Below, piece by piece: positions 24,452 through 32,573 of a stretch of 64,000 bases of DNA. Position 1 is the stretch's first letter. Each line of letters begins with the position of its first letter. This DNA comes from Amycolatopsis granulosa. Its GTDB lineage: Bacteria; Actinomycetota; Actinomycetes; Mycobacteriales; Pseudonocardiaceae. The stretch covers positions 3,596,001-3,660,000 of the forward strand of contig NZ_JAANOV010000001.1 in NCBI RefSeq assembly GCF_011758745.1, given 5' to 3'. Under the pieces are notes generated by a model. That model saw nothing but the letters and a program-made list of their open reading frames with translations, searched no databases and was not told the origin of the DNA. Both the position numbers and the translations under genes were made by a program.

Positions 24452-24461
24452 AGGAGACCTC

Positions 24462-25205
24462 ATGCGTATCGCAGTCGCCGGTGCCACCGGCAACATCGGC
24501 CACCGCACGGCCGCCGCCCTGGAGCGCAACGGCCACGAGGTGGTGCGGATGAGCCGCGCGCTGGGCGTCGACCTCGCCACCGGTGCCGGGCTGGACGAGG
24601 CGTTGCACGGGGTGGCGGTGGTTGTCGACGTCACGAACGGGCCGGTGCTGGGCAGGGACGAGACGGTGGCGTACTTCGGTGACACCACCGCGAGGCTGCT
24701 CGCGGCCGAGGAGCGTGCCGGGGTCCGGCACCACGTGCTGCTGTCGATCCTCGGTGTGGACCGTGTCGAGGGCAACGCGCACTACGCGGGCAAGCGCGAA
24801 CAGGAACGCCTGGTCGCCGGCGGTCCGGTTCCGTGGTCGATCGTGCGGGCCACGCAGTTCCACGACTTCGCCGAGATGGTGGCCGGCTGGAACGAGCGCG
24901 ACGGAGTCGTGTCCATCGCACCGCTGCTGGTCCAGCCGGTCGCCCCGGCCGACGTGGCGGAGGTCCTCGCCGAGGTCGCGAGCGGCGTCCCGCTGCGCGA
25001 CCGTCTCGACCTCGCGGGCCCGGAGCCGCAGGACCTGGTGGACATGGCCCGCCGGAGCTACCAGGTACGCGGCCGCGCGGCGAAGTTCGTGCCGACGTGG
25101 CGGGGGCAGTTCGGCCCGGAGATGGCGGGGGAGGTGATGCTGGCCGGTGCGGATGCCCGGATCGCGCCGACCACGTTCGACGACTGGCTCGCCCAGCAGC
25201 GCTGA
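24462..25205 (+). CDS. NAD(P)-binding NmrA-like protein
   Basis: A 247-residue atypical short-chain dehydrogenase starting at ATG 24462 behind TAGGAGA. It has the dinucleotide motif GATGNIG (VAGATGNIGHRTA) and the NmrA-like helix HHVLLSILGVDRVEGNAHY, in which the catalytic YxxxK is represented by Tyr and Lys of HYAGKREQE. The family includes NADPH sensors and quinone or isoflavone reductases. Control by the divergent cysteine-bearing Rrf2 protein suggests a role in redox or electrophile response. Confidence 0.88.
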   Translation: MRIAVAGATGNIGHRTAAALERNGHEVVRMSRALGVDLATGAGLDEALHGVAVVVDVTNGPVLGRDETVAYFGDTTARLLAAEERAGVRHHVLLSILGVDRVEGNAHYAGKREQERLVAGGPVPWSIVRATQFHDFAEMVAGWNERDGVVSIAPLLVQPVAPADVAEVLAEVASGVPLRDRLDLAGPEPQDLVDMARRSYQVRGRAAKFVPTWRGQFGPEMAGEVMLAGADARIAPTTFDDWLAQQR

Positions 25206-25291
25206 GCTTCCACTGGGCAGAAGCGGTGCTGGTCCCCAGCCCGGCCGGCCACCATCCTGGGTGCGGCAACAGCGGAGCGTGGAGGTTCGTG

Positions 25292-26473
25292 GTGACGCGC
25301 ACACAGGTCGGGATCATCGGCGCCGGGCCGGCGGGTCTGCTGCTGTCGTACCTGCTGCACGCCGAGGGGGTCGACGCGGTGGTCCTGGAGGCGCGCAGCC
25401 GGGCCTACGTGGAGAAGCGGGTGCGCGCCGGGGTGTGCGAGCACCCGACGGTCGAGCTGCTGCGGGAGATCGGCGTCGCGGACCGGCTGGACGCGGAAGG
25501 GCTGCCGCACCACGGTTTCGCGCTCCGGTTCGACGGTCAGGACCACCGGATCGCGCTGACCGAGCTGACCGGCAAGTCGATCACCGTGTACGGCCAGCAG
25601 GAGATCGTCAAGGACCTGATCGCCGCGCACGAGGCCAAGGGGTATCCGGTCCACTTCGAGGTCTCGGGCGTCGAGCTGCACGACGTGGACACCGATCGGC
25701 CGCGCATCACCTACCGCGACGCCGACGGGGCGGCGCGGACCCTGGAGTGCGACGCGATCGCCGGTTGCGACGGCTTCCACGGTGTCAGCAGGCCGCGGAT
25801 CCCGGCGGATGCGGTCACCACGTTCGACCGCGAGTACCCGTTCGCGTGGCTGGGTGTGCTGGCGCGGACCCCGCCGTCGCACGAGGAGCTGATCTACACC
25901 CACCACGAGCGCGGTTTCGCCCTGCACAGCATGCGCTCGCCGGAGATCACCCGGCTCTACCTGCAGGTGCCCAGCGACGAGAAGATCGAGAACTGGCCGG
26001 ACGACCGGATCTGGTCCGAACTGGACGTCCGCCTCACCACGAACGCACACGACTTCGTGTTGCGCGAGGGGCCGATCCTGGACAAGGGCATCACGCCGAT
26101 GCGCAGTTTCGTCACCGAGCCCATGCGGTACGGTCGGCTCTTCCTCGCCGGGGATGCCGCGCACATCGTCCCGCCCACCGGTGCCAAGGGCATGAACCTC
26201 GCGGTCGCCGACGTCCGGGTGCTGTCCCGGGCGCTGGTGGAGTTGTTGCGCCACGGGCGGTCCGAGCTGGCCGAGTCCTATTCGGACACCTGCCTGCGGC
26301 GCGTGTGGCGGGCCGAGCACTTCTCCTGGTACATGACGTCGATGCTGCACGTGGACCCGTCGGCGGATGCTTTCGCCCGGCGGCTCCAGCTGTCGCAACT
26401 GCGCTACACGGCGAGCTCCCGCGCGGCCGCGACCAGCATCGCGGAGAACTACGTGGGCCTGCCGTTCGCCTGA
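25292..26473 (+). CDS. pobA: 4-hydroxybenzoate 3-monooxygenase
   Basis: A 393-residue FAD aromatic hydroxylase that converts 4-hydroxybenzoate to protocatechuate with NAD(P)H and O2. It has the FAD dinucleotide motif GAGPAG (residues 10-15), the flavin/NADPH motif around IAGCDGFHGVSR, and GRLFLAGDAAHIVPPTGAKG. PobA-specific segments are RAGVCEHPTVELL and YGQQEIVKDLI. The second of two adjacent GTG codons (25292) is chosen because it sits six bases after GGAGG and gives the usual length. No beta-ketoadipate pathway genes are in the window, so the next steps must lie elsewhere. Confidence 0.94.
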   Translation: MTRTQVGIIGAGPAGLLLSYLLHAEGVDAVVLEARSRAYVEKRVRAGVCEHPTVELLREIGVADRLDAEGLPHHGFALRFDGQDHRIALTELTGKSITVYGQQEIVKDLIAAHEAKGYPVHFEVSGVELHDVDTDRPRITYRDADGAARTLECDAIAGCDGFHGVSRPRIPADAVTTFDREYPFAWLGVLARTPPSHEELIYTHHERGFALHSMRSPEITRLYLQVPSDEKIENWPDDRIWSELDVRLTTNAHDFVLREGPILDKGITPMRSFVTEPMRYGRLFLAGDAAHIVPPTGAKGMNLAVADVRVLSRALVELLRHGRSELAESYSDTCLRRVWRAEHFSWYMTSMLHVDPSADAFARRLQLSQLRYTASSRAAATSIAENYVGLPFA

Positions 26474-27297
26474 CGCGGCGGCGCGAGCAGCCCCAGAGCG
26501 GCTTCCGAGGGCGATCCGGGTTCGGCGGTGAACACCGCGATCCGCTGCCCCTCGTCGGTCAGGGCGAGGAGTTCGTCGGTCAGCGTCAGCCGGCCGGCGA
26601 CGGGATGGCGGTACTCCCGGGAGTGCGAGGCGCAACCCCGGACCGAGTGCTGCGCCCACAGCCGGGCGAACTCCGCGCTCTTCATGGCCAGCTCGCCGAT
26701 CAGCGCGGCCAGCCGGCTGTCGTCCGGGTAGCGCCCGGCGATCATCCGCAGGTCGGCCACCGTGTCGCGGGCCTTGTCCGGCCAGGCGGTGAACAGCTCC
26801 CGCAACCGCGGGTCCAGGAAGAACATGCGTGTCCAGTTCGGACGGTCCGCGGTCCGCTCCGGCGCACCGAAGTCGAGGTGCCGGGCCAGCAGGGCGTGCG
26901 CCATCCGGTTCCAGGCCAGGATGTCGGTGCGCCGCCCGAGTACGAGCGCGGGCACGTCCCGGAAGGACTCGATCATCACGCGGACCTCGGACCGGAGTTG
27001 CTCGCGCGGCGCCGGCCGTCGCGGGCGTCGTCCGGGGCGGGCGAGGGTGAGCAGGTGGGTGCGCTCGTCCTCGTCCAGGCGCAGGACACGGGCCAGTGCC
27101 TCCAGGACCGCGTCCGACGCGTTCCGGCTCTGCCCCTGTTCGAGCCGCGTGTAGTAGGCGGCGCTGACCCCGGCCAGTTGGGCGAGTTCCTCTCGCCGCA
27201 GGCCGGGAACCCGCCGCCGCTCGCCGTGGCTCGGCAGGCCGGCTTCGTCGGGCTGCAAGCGCGCTCGCCGGGACCTCAGGAACTCACCCAACTCCAC
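26449..27297 (-). CDS. XRE-family regulator with MmyB-like ligand-binding domain
   Basis: A 282-residue regulator. The N-terminal XRE helix-turn-helix is LRREELAQLAGVSAAYYTRL. The C-terminal PAS-like MmyB domain has DILAWNRMAHALL and LRMIAGRYPDDSRLAALIGE, and the family end HPVAGRLTLTDELLALTDEG. Such proteins often repress an adjacent divergent SDR gene, and here an SDR starts 104 bases away on the other strand. No ATG is available. GTG 27297 is chosen because it precedes ELGEFLRSRR and has GATACT as a possible -10 seven bases upstream (leaderless). The 3' end overlaps pobA convergently by 25 bases. Confidence 0.88.
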   Translation of the reverse strand: MELGEFLRSRRARLQPDEAGLPSHGERRRVPGLRREELAQLAGVSAAYYTRLEQGQSRNASDAVLEALARVLRLDEDERTHLLTLARPGRRPRRPAPREQLRSEVRVMIESFRDVPALVLGRRTDILAWNRMAHALLARHLDFGAPERTADRPNWTRMFFLDPRLRELFTAWPDKARDTVADLRMIAGRYPDDSRLAALIGELAMKSAEFARLWAQHSVRGCASHSREYRHPVAGRLTLTDELLALTDEGQRIAVFTAEPGSPSEAALGLLAPPRQANGRPT

Positions 27298-27400
27298 CTC
27301 ACCGAGTATCGCCGATCTCCCGGTGGGCAGCCTGACCCTGTCGTTGGTAGGAACAGCAGGTGCCTGGACCGGGGGTGGCACTCCGGACAGGCTGGAGCTC

Positions 27401-28000
27401 GTGAAGATCATCGTGATCGGTGCGCACGGCACCATCGGCAGCGCTGTCGTCCGCTCGCTGGAACCGCGGCACGAGGTCGTCCGCGCCGCGCGGCGCGGGC
27501 CGGTGCGGGTGGACCTGGCCGACCCGTCCGCCATCGATCGCCTGTTCACCGCGGTGCCCGGGGTCGGCGCGGTGGTGTGCTGCGCGGCCAGTGGTGGGAT
27601 GACACCGCTGCTGAGCGGTGCCGACGAGGAGTTCACCGCCGGGCTGGACGGGAAGCTGCTGGGGCAGGTGCACCTGGTGCGGCGGGCCGTGCACCACGTC
27701 CGCGACGGCGGGTCGATCACCTTGACCAGTGGCCGGTTCGCCGCGCCGGTTCCCGGCAGTTCGTGGGGCCACCTCGTCAACGCCGGGCTGGAGGCGTTCG
27801 TCCGGGCGGCCGCGATCGAGATGCCACGCGGGATCCGCCTCAACGTCGTCAGCCCGGGCTGGGTGGCGGGAACGCCGTCGGCGCCGGACGACGCAATCCC
27901 CGTCGCCGAGGTTGCGCGTGCCTATCTGGAGCTCATCGAGGGTTCCGCCCACGGCGAAATCGTCAACCCGAAGTTGACGAACGGCGAATCGTCAACCTAG
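27401..28000 (+). CDS. Short-chain dehydrogenase/reductase
   Basis: A 199-residue SDR starting at GTG 27401 behind a GGAG ribosome site. It has the Rossmann motif GAHGTIGSAVV. SITLTSGRFAAPVPGSSWGH holds the catalytic Ser region, but the usual Tyr-x-x-x-Lys is replaced: the segment at that place reads GSSWGHLVNAG, so activity may be altered. It belongs to the short SDR group commonly controlled by a divergent MmyB-type regulator. Its last bases contain one operator-like palindrome and its stop codon belongs to the promoter of the next gene. Confidence 0.87.
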   Translation: MKIIVIGAHGTIGSAVVRSLEPRHEVVRAARRGPVRVDLADPSAIDRLFTAVPGVGAVVCCAASGGMTPLLSGADEEFTAGLDGKLLGQVHLVRRAVHHVRDGGSITLTSGRFAAPVPGSSWGHLVNAGLEAFVRAAAIEMPRGIRLNVVSPGWVAGTPSAPDDAIPVAEVARAYLELIEGSAHGEIVNPKLTNGESST

Positions 28001-28008
28001 GGTTGACG
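27961..28008. promoter_or_regulatory. Twin palindromes CGTCAAC-N5-GTTGACG
   Basis: Two 19-bp palindromes, CGTCAACCCGAAGTTGACG at 27961-27979 and CGTCAACCTAGGGTTGACG at 27990-28008, are centred 29 bases apart (close to three helical turns). The second overlaps the predicted -10 TAGGGT and lies two bases from the ATG at 28010; the first lies inside the end of the SDR gene. The pair looks like a cooperative repressor site for the following gene. Confidence 0.75.
27998..28003 (+). promoter_or_regulatory. -10 hexamer TAGGGT for leaderless Clp_N gene
   Basis: TAGGGT, then six bases, then ATG 28010. The first three bases are the stop codon of the SDR gene. The hexamer lies inside the second operator palindrome. 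Confidence 0.5.
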
Positions 28009-28009
28009 C

Positions 28010-28717
28010 ATGACCAGTTCCGTGAAACTCGACGACCTGATCCAGGCCGTCAACCGGCAGCACCCCGACTCCGATGCCCTGCAGCACCTCACCGATGCCG
28101 TGCTGCTCGCCGAGCACCTCGGCGACCTCGCCGACCACCTGATCGGCCACTTCGTCGACCAGGCGCGCCGCAGCGGCGCGTCCTGGACCGACATCGGCGC
28201 CAGCATGGGCGTGTCCAAGCAGGCCGCGCAGAAACGGTTCGTGCCCAAGGACTTCTCGAGTGCGGAGGCGTTCACCCGCTTCACCGAACGCGCGCGGCGG
28301 GCGATCGTGACCGCCGAGAAAATCGCGCGGGACACCGGCGGCGAGCAGATCGACACCGGCCACCTCCTGATCGGCGTGGCCGGCGAACGGGACGGCCTCG
28401 CGGCGAGGGCACTGGAAGAACTCGGCGCGACGCCGGAGACCGTGGGCGAGCGGGTCCGCGCGACCCTCCCGCCTCCCGTCGGTGAGCTGCCCGCCCACAT
28501 CCCGTTCGGCCCGCGCGCCCGCAAGGTGATCGAACTGACCGTGCGGGAAGCGTTGCGGCTGGGGCACGACTACGTCGGCACCGAGCACATCCTGCTGGCC
28601 CTGCTCGACCAGGCCGAGGGACCGGCCTTCGACGTGCTCACCGAACTCGGCATCACCAAGGACGCCGTCGACGGGGAGATCCGCGCGATGCTGCGGACCG
28701 TGTTCCCGGACGCGTGA
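28010..28717 (+). CDS. HTH and double Clp_N-domain protein (ClpC N-terminal-like)
   Basis: A 235-residue protein. Residues 40-80 contain a helix-turn-helix-like segment (SWTDIGASMGVSKQAAQKRF). Residues about 95-155 and 165-230 are the two Clp_N repeats normally found at the N-terminus of ClpC/ClpA (FTERARRAIVTAEKIARDTG with TGHLLIGVA, and FGPRARKVIELTVREALRLG with GTEHILLALL). There is no AAA+ ATPase. It may be a transcription factor that uses Clp_N modules to recognise a substrate, an adaptor or an antibiotic such as cyclomarin-like ClpC1 ligands. Twin palindromes at its start suggest autoregulation; this is inference. Confidence 0.88.
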   Translation: MTSSVKLDDLIQAVNRQHPDSDALQHLTDAVLLAEHLGDLADHLIGHFVDQARRSGASWTDIGASMGVSKQAAQKRFVPKDFSSAEAFTRFTERARRAIVTAEKIARDTGGEQIDTGHLLIGVAGERDGLAARALEELGATPETVGERVRATLPPPVGELPAHIPFGPRARKVIELTVREALRLGHDYVGTEHILLALLDQAEGPAFDVLTELGITKDAVDGEIRAMLRTVFPDA

Positions 28718-28742
28718 CGGACGCCCGCGGGGGCGCCCGTCA
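28715..28742. terminator. Bidirectional terminator between convergent genes
   Basis: TGACGG-CGCC pairs with GGCG-CCGTCA around one mismatched position, with a short GC loop. It starts at the stop codon of the Clp_N gene and ends ten bases before the convergent 6-phosphogluconate dehydrogenase stop. Confidence 0.7.
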
Positions 28743-28751
28743 CGCCGCCGG

Positions 28752-30191
28752 TCAGGCCCCGGCCTCCGGGCGGCCGTCGTCGGCCCAGCGGGTGTGGAAC
28801 GAGCCCTCCCGGTCGACCCTGCGGTAGGTGTGCGCGCCGAAGAAGTCGCGCTGTCCCTGCACCAGGGCGGCCGGGAGCCGCTCGGCACGCAGGCCGTCGT
28901 AGTAGGCCAGGGCGGTCGAGAAGCCCGGCGTCGGGATGCCCAGCCGCACCGCGGTGGAGATCACCGAACGCCACGACTCCTGCGCGTCCTCCACGGCCTT
29001 GCGGAAGTCGCCCGCGGTGAGCAGCGTGGGCAGTCCCGGCTCGTCGGCGTAGGCGGCGCGGATGTCGTCCAGGAACTTGGCCCGGATGATGCAGCCGCCG
29101 CGCCAGATCGCGGCCAGCGCACCCAGGTCGATGTCCCAGCCGTACTCGGCGCCACCGGCCTGGATCTGGTTGAAGCCCTGGGCGTAGGCGACGATCTTCG
29201 ACGCGTACAGCGCGCGCTCCACGTCGTCGGCGAACGTCTCCGCCGCCGCGCCGGTCAGCGGCGCGCGGGCCGGGCCGGGCAGGCCGCGGCTGGCCTTGCG
29301 CAGGTCCGCGCTGCCGGACAGCGACCGCGCGAACACCGCCTCCGCGATCCCGCTGATCGGCACCCCGAGGTCCAGTCCGATCTGGACGGTCCAGCGGCCG
29401 GTGCCCTTCTGCTCGGCCTGGTCGGCGACGACGTCCACGAACGGCCTGCCGGTCGCGGCGTCGACGTGCGCCAGCACCTCGGCGGTGATCTCGATCAGGT
29501 ACGAGTCGAGGCGCCCGGTGTTCCACGTCCGGAACACCTCCGCGATCTGCGCCGGCTCGTAGCCCAGCGCGCCGCGCAGCAGGTCGAAGGACTCGGCGAT
29601 CAGCTGCATGTCGGCGTACTCGATGCCGTTGTGCACCATCTTCACGAAGTGCCCGGCGCCGTCGGGGCCGACGTGCGTGCAGCACGGGTCGCCGTCGACC
29701 TTCGCCGAGATGCTCTCGAACAGCGGCCCCAGCGACTCGTACGACTCCGGGGACCCGCCCGGCATGATGCTCGGCCCGTGCAGCGCGCCCTCCTCGCCGC
29801 CGGAGACGCCGGTGCCGACGAAGTGCAGCCCGCGCTCGCGCAGGGCCGCCTCGCGCCGCCGGGTGTCGGCGAAGTGCGCGTTGCCCGCGTCGACGATCAC
29901 GTCGCCCTTGTCCAGCAGCGGGGCGAACTCCTCGATCACCGCGTCCGTCGGGGCGCCGGCCTTGACCATGATCACCAGCTGGCGCGGCCGTTCGAGCGCG
30001 TCCACGAACTCCTGGGCGGAGTAGGTGGGGATGAAGTCGCCTTCGTCGCCGAACTGCTCCACCAGCTCGCGGGTGCGCTGGTCGGAACGGTTGTGCAGGG
30101 CGACGGTGTGCCCGTGCCGCGCCAGGTTGCGCGCCAGGTTCCGGCCCATGACGGCCAGGCCCGTGACGCCGATGCTCGCCTTCTTGCTCAT
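28752..30191 (-). CDS. gndA: 6-phosphogluconate dehydrogenase, decarboxylating
   Basis: A 479-residue NADP-dependent enzyme of the pentose phosphate pathway that oxidises 6-phosphogluconate to ribulose 5-phosphate and CO2. It has the nucleotide motif GLAVMGRNLARN, the substrate motif VGTGVSGGEEGALHGPSIMP and the catalytic GHFVKMVHNGIEYADMQ. The length is that of the long (homodimeric) Gnd type. ATG 30191 is chosen because MSKKASIGVTGLAVMG is the family start and GAGGGAAGG lies upstream; 11 further residues upstream are not conserved. It is transcribed alone. Confidence 0.96.
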   Translation of the reverse strand: MSKKASIGVTGLAVMGRNLARNLARHGHTVALHNRSDQRTRELVEQFGDEGDFIPTYSAQEFVDALERPRQLVIMVKAGAPTDAVIEEFAPLLDKGDVIVDAGNAHFADTRRREAALRERGLHFVGTGVSGGEEGALHGPSIMPGGSPESYESLGPLFESISAKVDGDPCCTHVGPDGAGHFVKMVHNGIEYADMQLIAESFDLLRGALGYEPAQIAEVFRTWNTGRLDSYLIEITAEVLAHVDAATGRPFVDVVADQAEQKGTGRWTVQIGLDLGVPISGIAEAVFARSLSGSADLRKASRGLPGPARAPLTGAAAETFADDVERALYASKIVAYAQGFNQIQAGGAEYGWDIDLGALAAIWRGGCIIRAKFLDDIRAAYADEPGLPTLLTAGDFRKAVEDAQESWRSVISTAVRLGIPTPGFSTALAYYDGLRAERLPAALVQGQRDFFGAHTYRRVDREGSFHTRWADDGRPEAGA

Positions 30192-30398
30192 GCGCAGCCT
30201 TCCCTCTCTAAGCTCTTCCCGCACCCTAGCGCGGTGCGGTGTTCTCCCTGGTGAACGCGTGGGTAACTAGCGTTCGTCCCGGTTTCCTGTCATGCTGCTC
30301 ACGGTCACTGCCGCGTTACGGTGCGGCATGGAGTACGGTCGGTGGGTTCGAACCAGGGGCGAGGTGCCGTGGAGCGGGTGAGGGCGCGGAAATAGGCC

Positions 30399-31256
30399 AT
30401 GGCTAGCACCGTTACTTCCCGTCGCAAACAACTCGGCAACGAGCTCCGGCACGCGCGGCTGGCCGCGAAGATGACCCAGCAGCAGGTCGCCGAGGTGCTC
30501 GGGTGCACCCAGGGCAAGGTCAACAAGATCGAGTCCGGTGCGGTGGGCGTCAAGCTCGGTGACGTGCGCACCATGCTGGAGACGTTCGGCGTCAACGGGG
30601 ACGAGTCGGAGGCGCTGCTGCGTCTCGCCCGTGCGGCGGCCGGTAACCGTGGCGCCTGGTCCGGCTACCGGTCGGTGGTGCCGCACTGGTTCCGCACGTT
30701 CACCGACCTCGAGCCGGCCGCCGTGGAGATCATGACCTGGCACGGCGAGCGCATCCCCGGTCCGTTGCAGTCCGAGCACTACATGCTCAAGCAGTTCACC
30801 GAGTTCGGCGCCACCGACGTCACCTCGCTGGTGCGCAACCGGCTGGACCGCAAGGCCGTGTTCGACCAGCCGCAGCCGCCGTACTACCGGTTCATCATCA
30901 GCGAAGCCGCGCTGCACCGCGCACCCGGCGGCCAGGCGCCGGCGGTGATGCTGGACCAGATCGAGCACCTGCTGGATCTGGACCGGCGCCAGCGGGTGTA
31001 CATCCACGTGCTGCCCTTCGGCGCCCGGCTGGCCGCGGTGCCGAACGACTTCACGATCATGCGATTCCCGGAGCGCACCCGCGACTTCGTCTACGTCGAA
31101 CACGCGGCGGGCGGCGTGTACCTGGACGAGCAGAAGGACTTCCAGCTGTTCGTCGACGCGTGGGACCGCCTGCGCGGCGCGGCACTGGAACGCCAGGAGA
31201 CCCGCGAGTTCCTCGAGGCGATGGCGGAGCAGTACCGCGCCGCGATGGGCGCCTGA
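30399..31256 (+). CDS. XRE regulator with DUF5753 (Scr1-type)
   Basis: A 285-residue actinomycete regulator. The XRE helix-turn-helix (KMTQQQVAEVLGCTQGKVNK) is followed by the DUF5753 domain (about 100-280: EIMTWHGERIPGPLQSEHYM and DFTIMRFPERTRDFVYVEHA). These genes normally sit directly before a DUF397 gene. Here the only DUF397 gene in the window starts at 33213, two kilobases away, with four minus-strand genes between. Members of this family are tied to development and toxin-antitoxin-like control in Streptomyces. Confidence 0.93.
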   Translation: MASTVTSRRKQLGNELRHARLAAKMTQQQVAEVLGCTQGKVNKIESGAVGVKLGDVRTMLETFGVNGDESEALLRLARAAAGNRGAWSGYRSVVPHWFRTFTDLEPAAVEIMTWHGERIPGPLQSEHYMLKQFTEFGATDVTSLVRNRLDRKAVFDQPQPPYYRFIISEAALHRAPGGQAPAVMLDQIEHLLDLDRRQRVYIHVLPFGARLAAVPNDFTIMRFPERTRDFVYVEHAAGGVYLDEQKDFQLFVDAWDRLRGAALERQETREFLEAMAEQYRAAMGA

Positions 31257-31271
31257 GCCGGCCGGTGCGTC

Positions 31272-31613
31272 TCAGTCCCCCAGCGCGGCGGTGAGCCGGG
31301 CGCGGACGACGTCGAGCGCGGCGATCTTGTCCTCGACCGCGGCGAGGCGCCGGGCGACGACCCGCGCGCTGGCCGGGCAGATCGGGCCGCCGGTGATTTC
31401 CTCGTCGAGGCAGCCGAGCAGCGCCCGGACGTCGTCGGCGGTCAGGCCCGTGGAGAGCAGCAGCCGGATGTTGCGCACCCGGCCGACCATCCGCTCGTCG
31501 TAGTCGCGGTAGCCGTTCGGCGTGCGCCGGGGCCGGAGCAGGCGCTGCTGCTCGTAGTACCGCAGGGCGCGGGTGGTGGTCCCGGCTCTGGCCGCCAGTT
31601 CGCCGATCAGCAC
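31272..31613 (-). CDS. MerR-family transcriptional regulator
   Basis: A 113-residue MerR protein starting at GTG 31613, three bases after the SDR stop and cotranscribed with it. It has the winged helix (LIGELAARAGTTTRALRYYE) and a C-terminal coiled coil (VVARRLAAVEDKIAALDVVR). Two cysteines (LLGCLDEE and PICPAS) could sense a thiol-reactive compound or a metal. It probably binds the CTTGAC-N12-GTCAAG operator upstream of the SDR and so controls its own operon. Confidence 0.92.
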   Translation of the reverse strand: MLIGELAARAGTTTRALRYYEQQRLLRPRRTPNGYRDYDERMVGRVRNIRLLLSTGLTADDVRALLGCLDEEITGGPICPASARVVARRLAAVEDKIAALDVVRARLTAALGD

Positions 31614-31616
31614 GCC

Positions 31617-32363
31617 TCAGCCTCCCGCGCTCAGCCCGCCGTCCACGCGGACGACCGTACCGGTCAGGTAACCGGCTTCCGGTCGTGCCACGGTCACGAT
31701 CCACCACGCCATCTCCTCCGGCTGCGCGGTACGCCGGAGCGGGATGCGGGCTCTCGTGGCGGAGATCCAGTCGTCCGGCAGCCCCGCGTGATCCAGCACC
31801 GGGGTGGTGGTGATGCCGGGCGCCAGGGAGACGACGCGGATCCCGCGCTCCGCGAGCTCCACGGCCCACGTCCGGGTGAGGAAGTCCAGGGCCACCTTGG
31901 TGGACCCGTAGATCGAGTTGTCCCGCCAGCCGTAGTGCGGCGGGTTGGACGAGACGTTGACGACGACCGCCCCCTCCCCGAGGTGCGGCAGGGCCTGCTG
32001 GGTGAGGAACACCGGGCCGAGCAGGTTCGTGGTGATCTGCTGCCCGGCGACGTCCCGGTCGATCGCGCCGAGCGCGGCCGGGCGGGTGATGGCCGCGTTG
32101 TTGACCAGCACATCGAGGCGGCCGAACTCCTCGAGCGCCCTGGTGACGATCGCCGCCGGGCCGTCCGGGCTGCCGAGGTCGGCCGCGAGGGTGCGGATGC
32201 CGGGGTGCGTGGCGGCGGTCCCGGCCAGTGGCTCCGCCCGGCGGCCGACCACGAGGACGTCGGCGCCTTCGCCGGCGAACAGCCGGGCGGTGGCCCGGCC
32301 GATGCCGGTGCCGCCTCCGGTGACGATCACGGCGCGGCCGTGCCATCCGTTGGTTGACTCCAT
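31617..32363 (-). CDS. SDR-family oxidoreductase
   Basis: A 248-residue classical short-chain dehydrogenase. It has the cofactor motif TGGGTGIG, NNAAITRPA, a catalytic Ser-Tyr-Lys set (VNVSS, then YGSTKVALDF) and the family end GYLTGTVVRVDGGLSAGG. The Arg-Arg after beta-2 (VVGRRAEPL) suggests NADP(H). It is the first gene of a two-gene operon with merR. The promoter has the MerR-type operator and a TAGCGT -10 six bases from the ATG, predicting a leaderless, inducible transcript. Substrate unknown. Confidence 0.92.
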   Translation of the reverse strand: MESTNGWHGRAVIVTGGGTGIGRATARLFAGEGADVLVVGRRAEPLAGTAATHPGIRTLAADLGSPDGPAAIVTRALEEFGRLDVLVNNAAITRPAALGAIDRDVAGQQITTNLLGPVFLTQQALPHLGEGAVVVNVSSNPPHYGWRDNSIYGSTKVALDFLTRTWAVELAERGIRVVSLAPGITTTPVLDHAGLPDDWISATRARIPLRRTAQPEEMAWWIVTVARPEAGYLTGTVVRVDGGLSAGG

Positions 32364-32378
32364 GCCGCGACGCTAAGG

Positions 32379-32402
32379 CTTGACCCTGGCGTCAACGTCA
32401 AG
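32379..32402 (-). promoter_or_regulatory. MerR-type operator and promoter of the SDR-merR operon
   Basis: CTTGAC and GTCAAG form 6-bp inverted arms 12 bases apart. On the minus strand TTGACG is followed after 19-20 bases by TTAGCG/TAGCGT, the long spacer typical of MerR-activated promoters. The start codon is six bases beyond TAGCGT. Confidence 0.75.
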
Positions 32403-32408
32403 CCCGGC

Positions 32409-32573
32409 TCAGCCCCGCGGGTGGGAGAGGGCCAGTTCGGCGTTGTGCCGCCACGCGTGCCAGTGCCGTCGGAACGAGCGCGGCAGCAGTGTCCACCGGC
32501 GACGGACGGGAGGGGCCACGGCGGGTTCGGTGCGCTCGGCTGTGGTCGAGCCGGTCAGGATCCGGACGGTCAT
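32409..32573 (-). CDS. Small basic hypothetical protein, 54 residues
   Basis: The ATG at 32573 overlaps the stop of the upstream gene by four bases (ATGA), so it is probably translated by coupling. The product (start MTVRILTGSTTAERTEP) is basic with an Arg/Trp-rich C-terminus (RSFRRHWHAWRHNAEL). No family recognised. The coupling is the main argument for reality. Confidence 0.55.
   Translation of the reverse strand: MTVRILTGSTTAERTEPAVAPPVRRRWTLLPRSFRRHWHAWRHNAELALSHPRG

Noticed and set aside
25147-28485. An open frame of 1112 codons on the plus strand
   Set aside because: It runs out of frame through pobA, the MmyB-type regulator, the SDR and the Clp_N gene, with the Arg/Gly/Ala-rich composition of a shadow. 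All four overlapped frames show clear family motifs.
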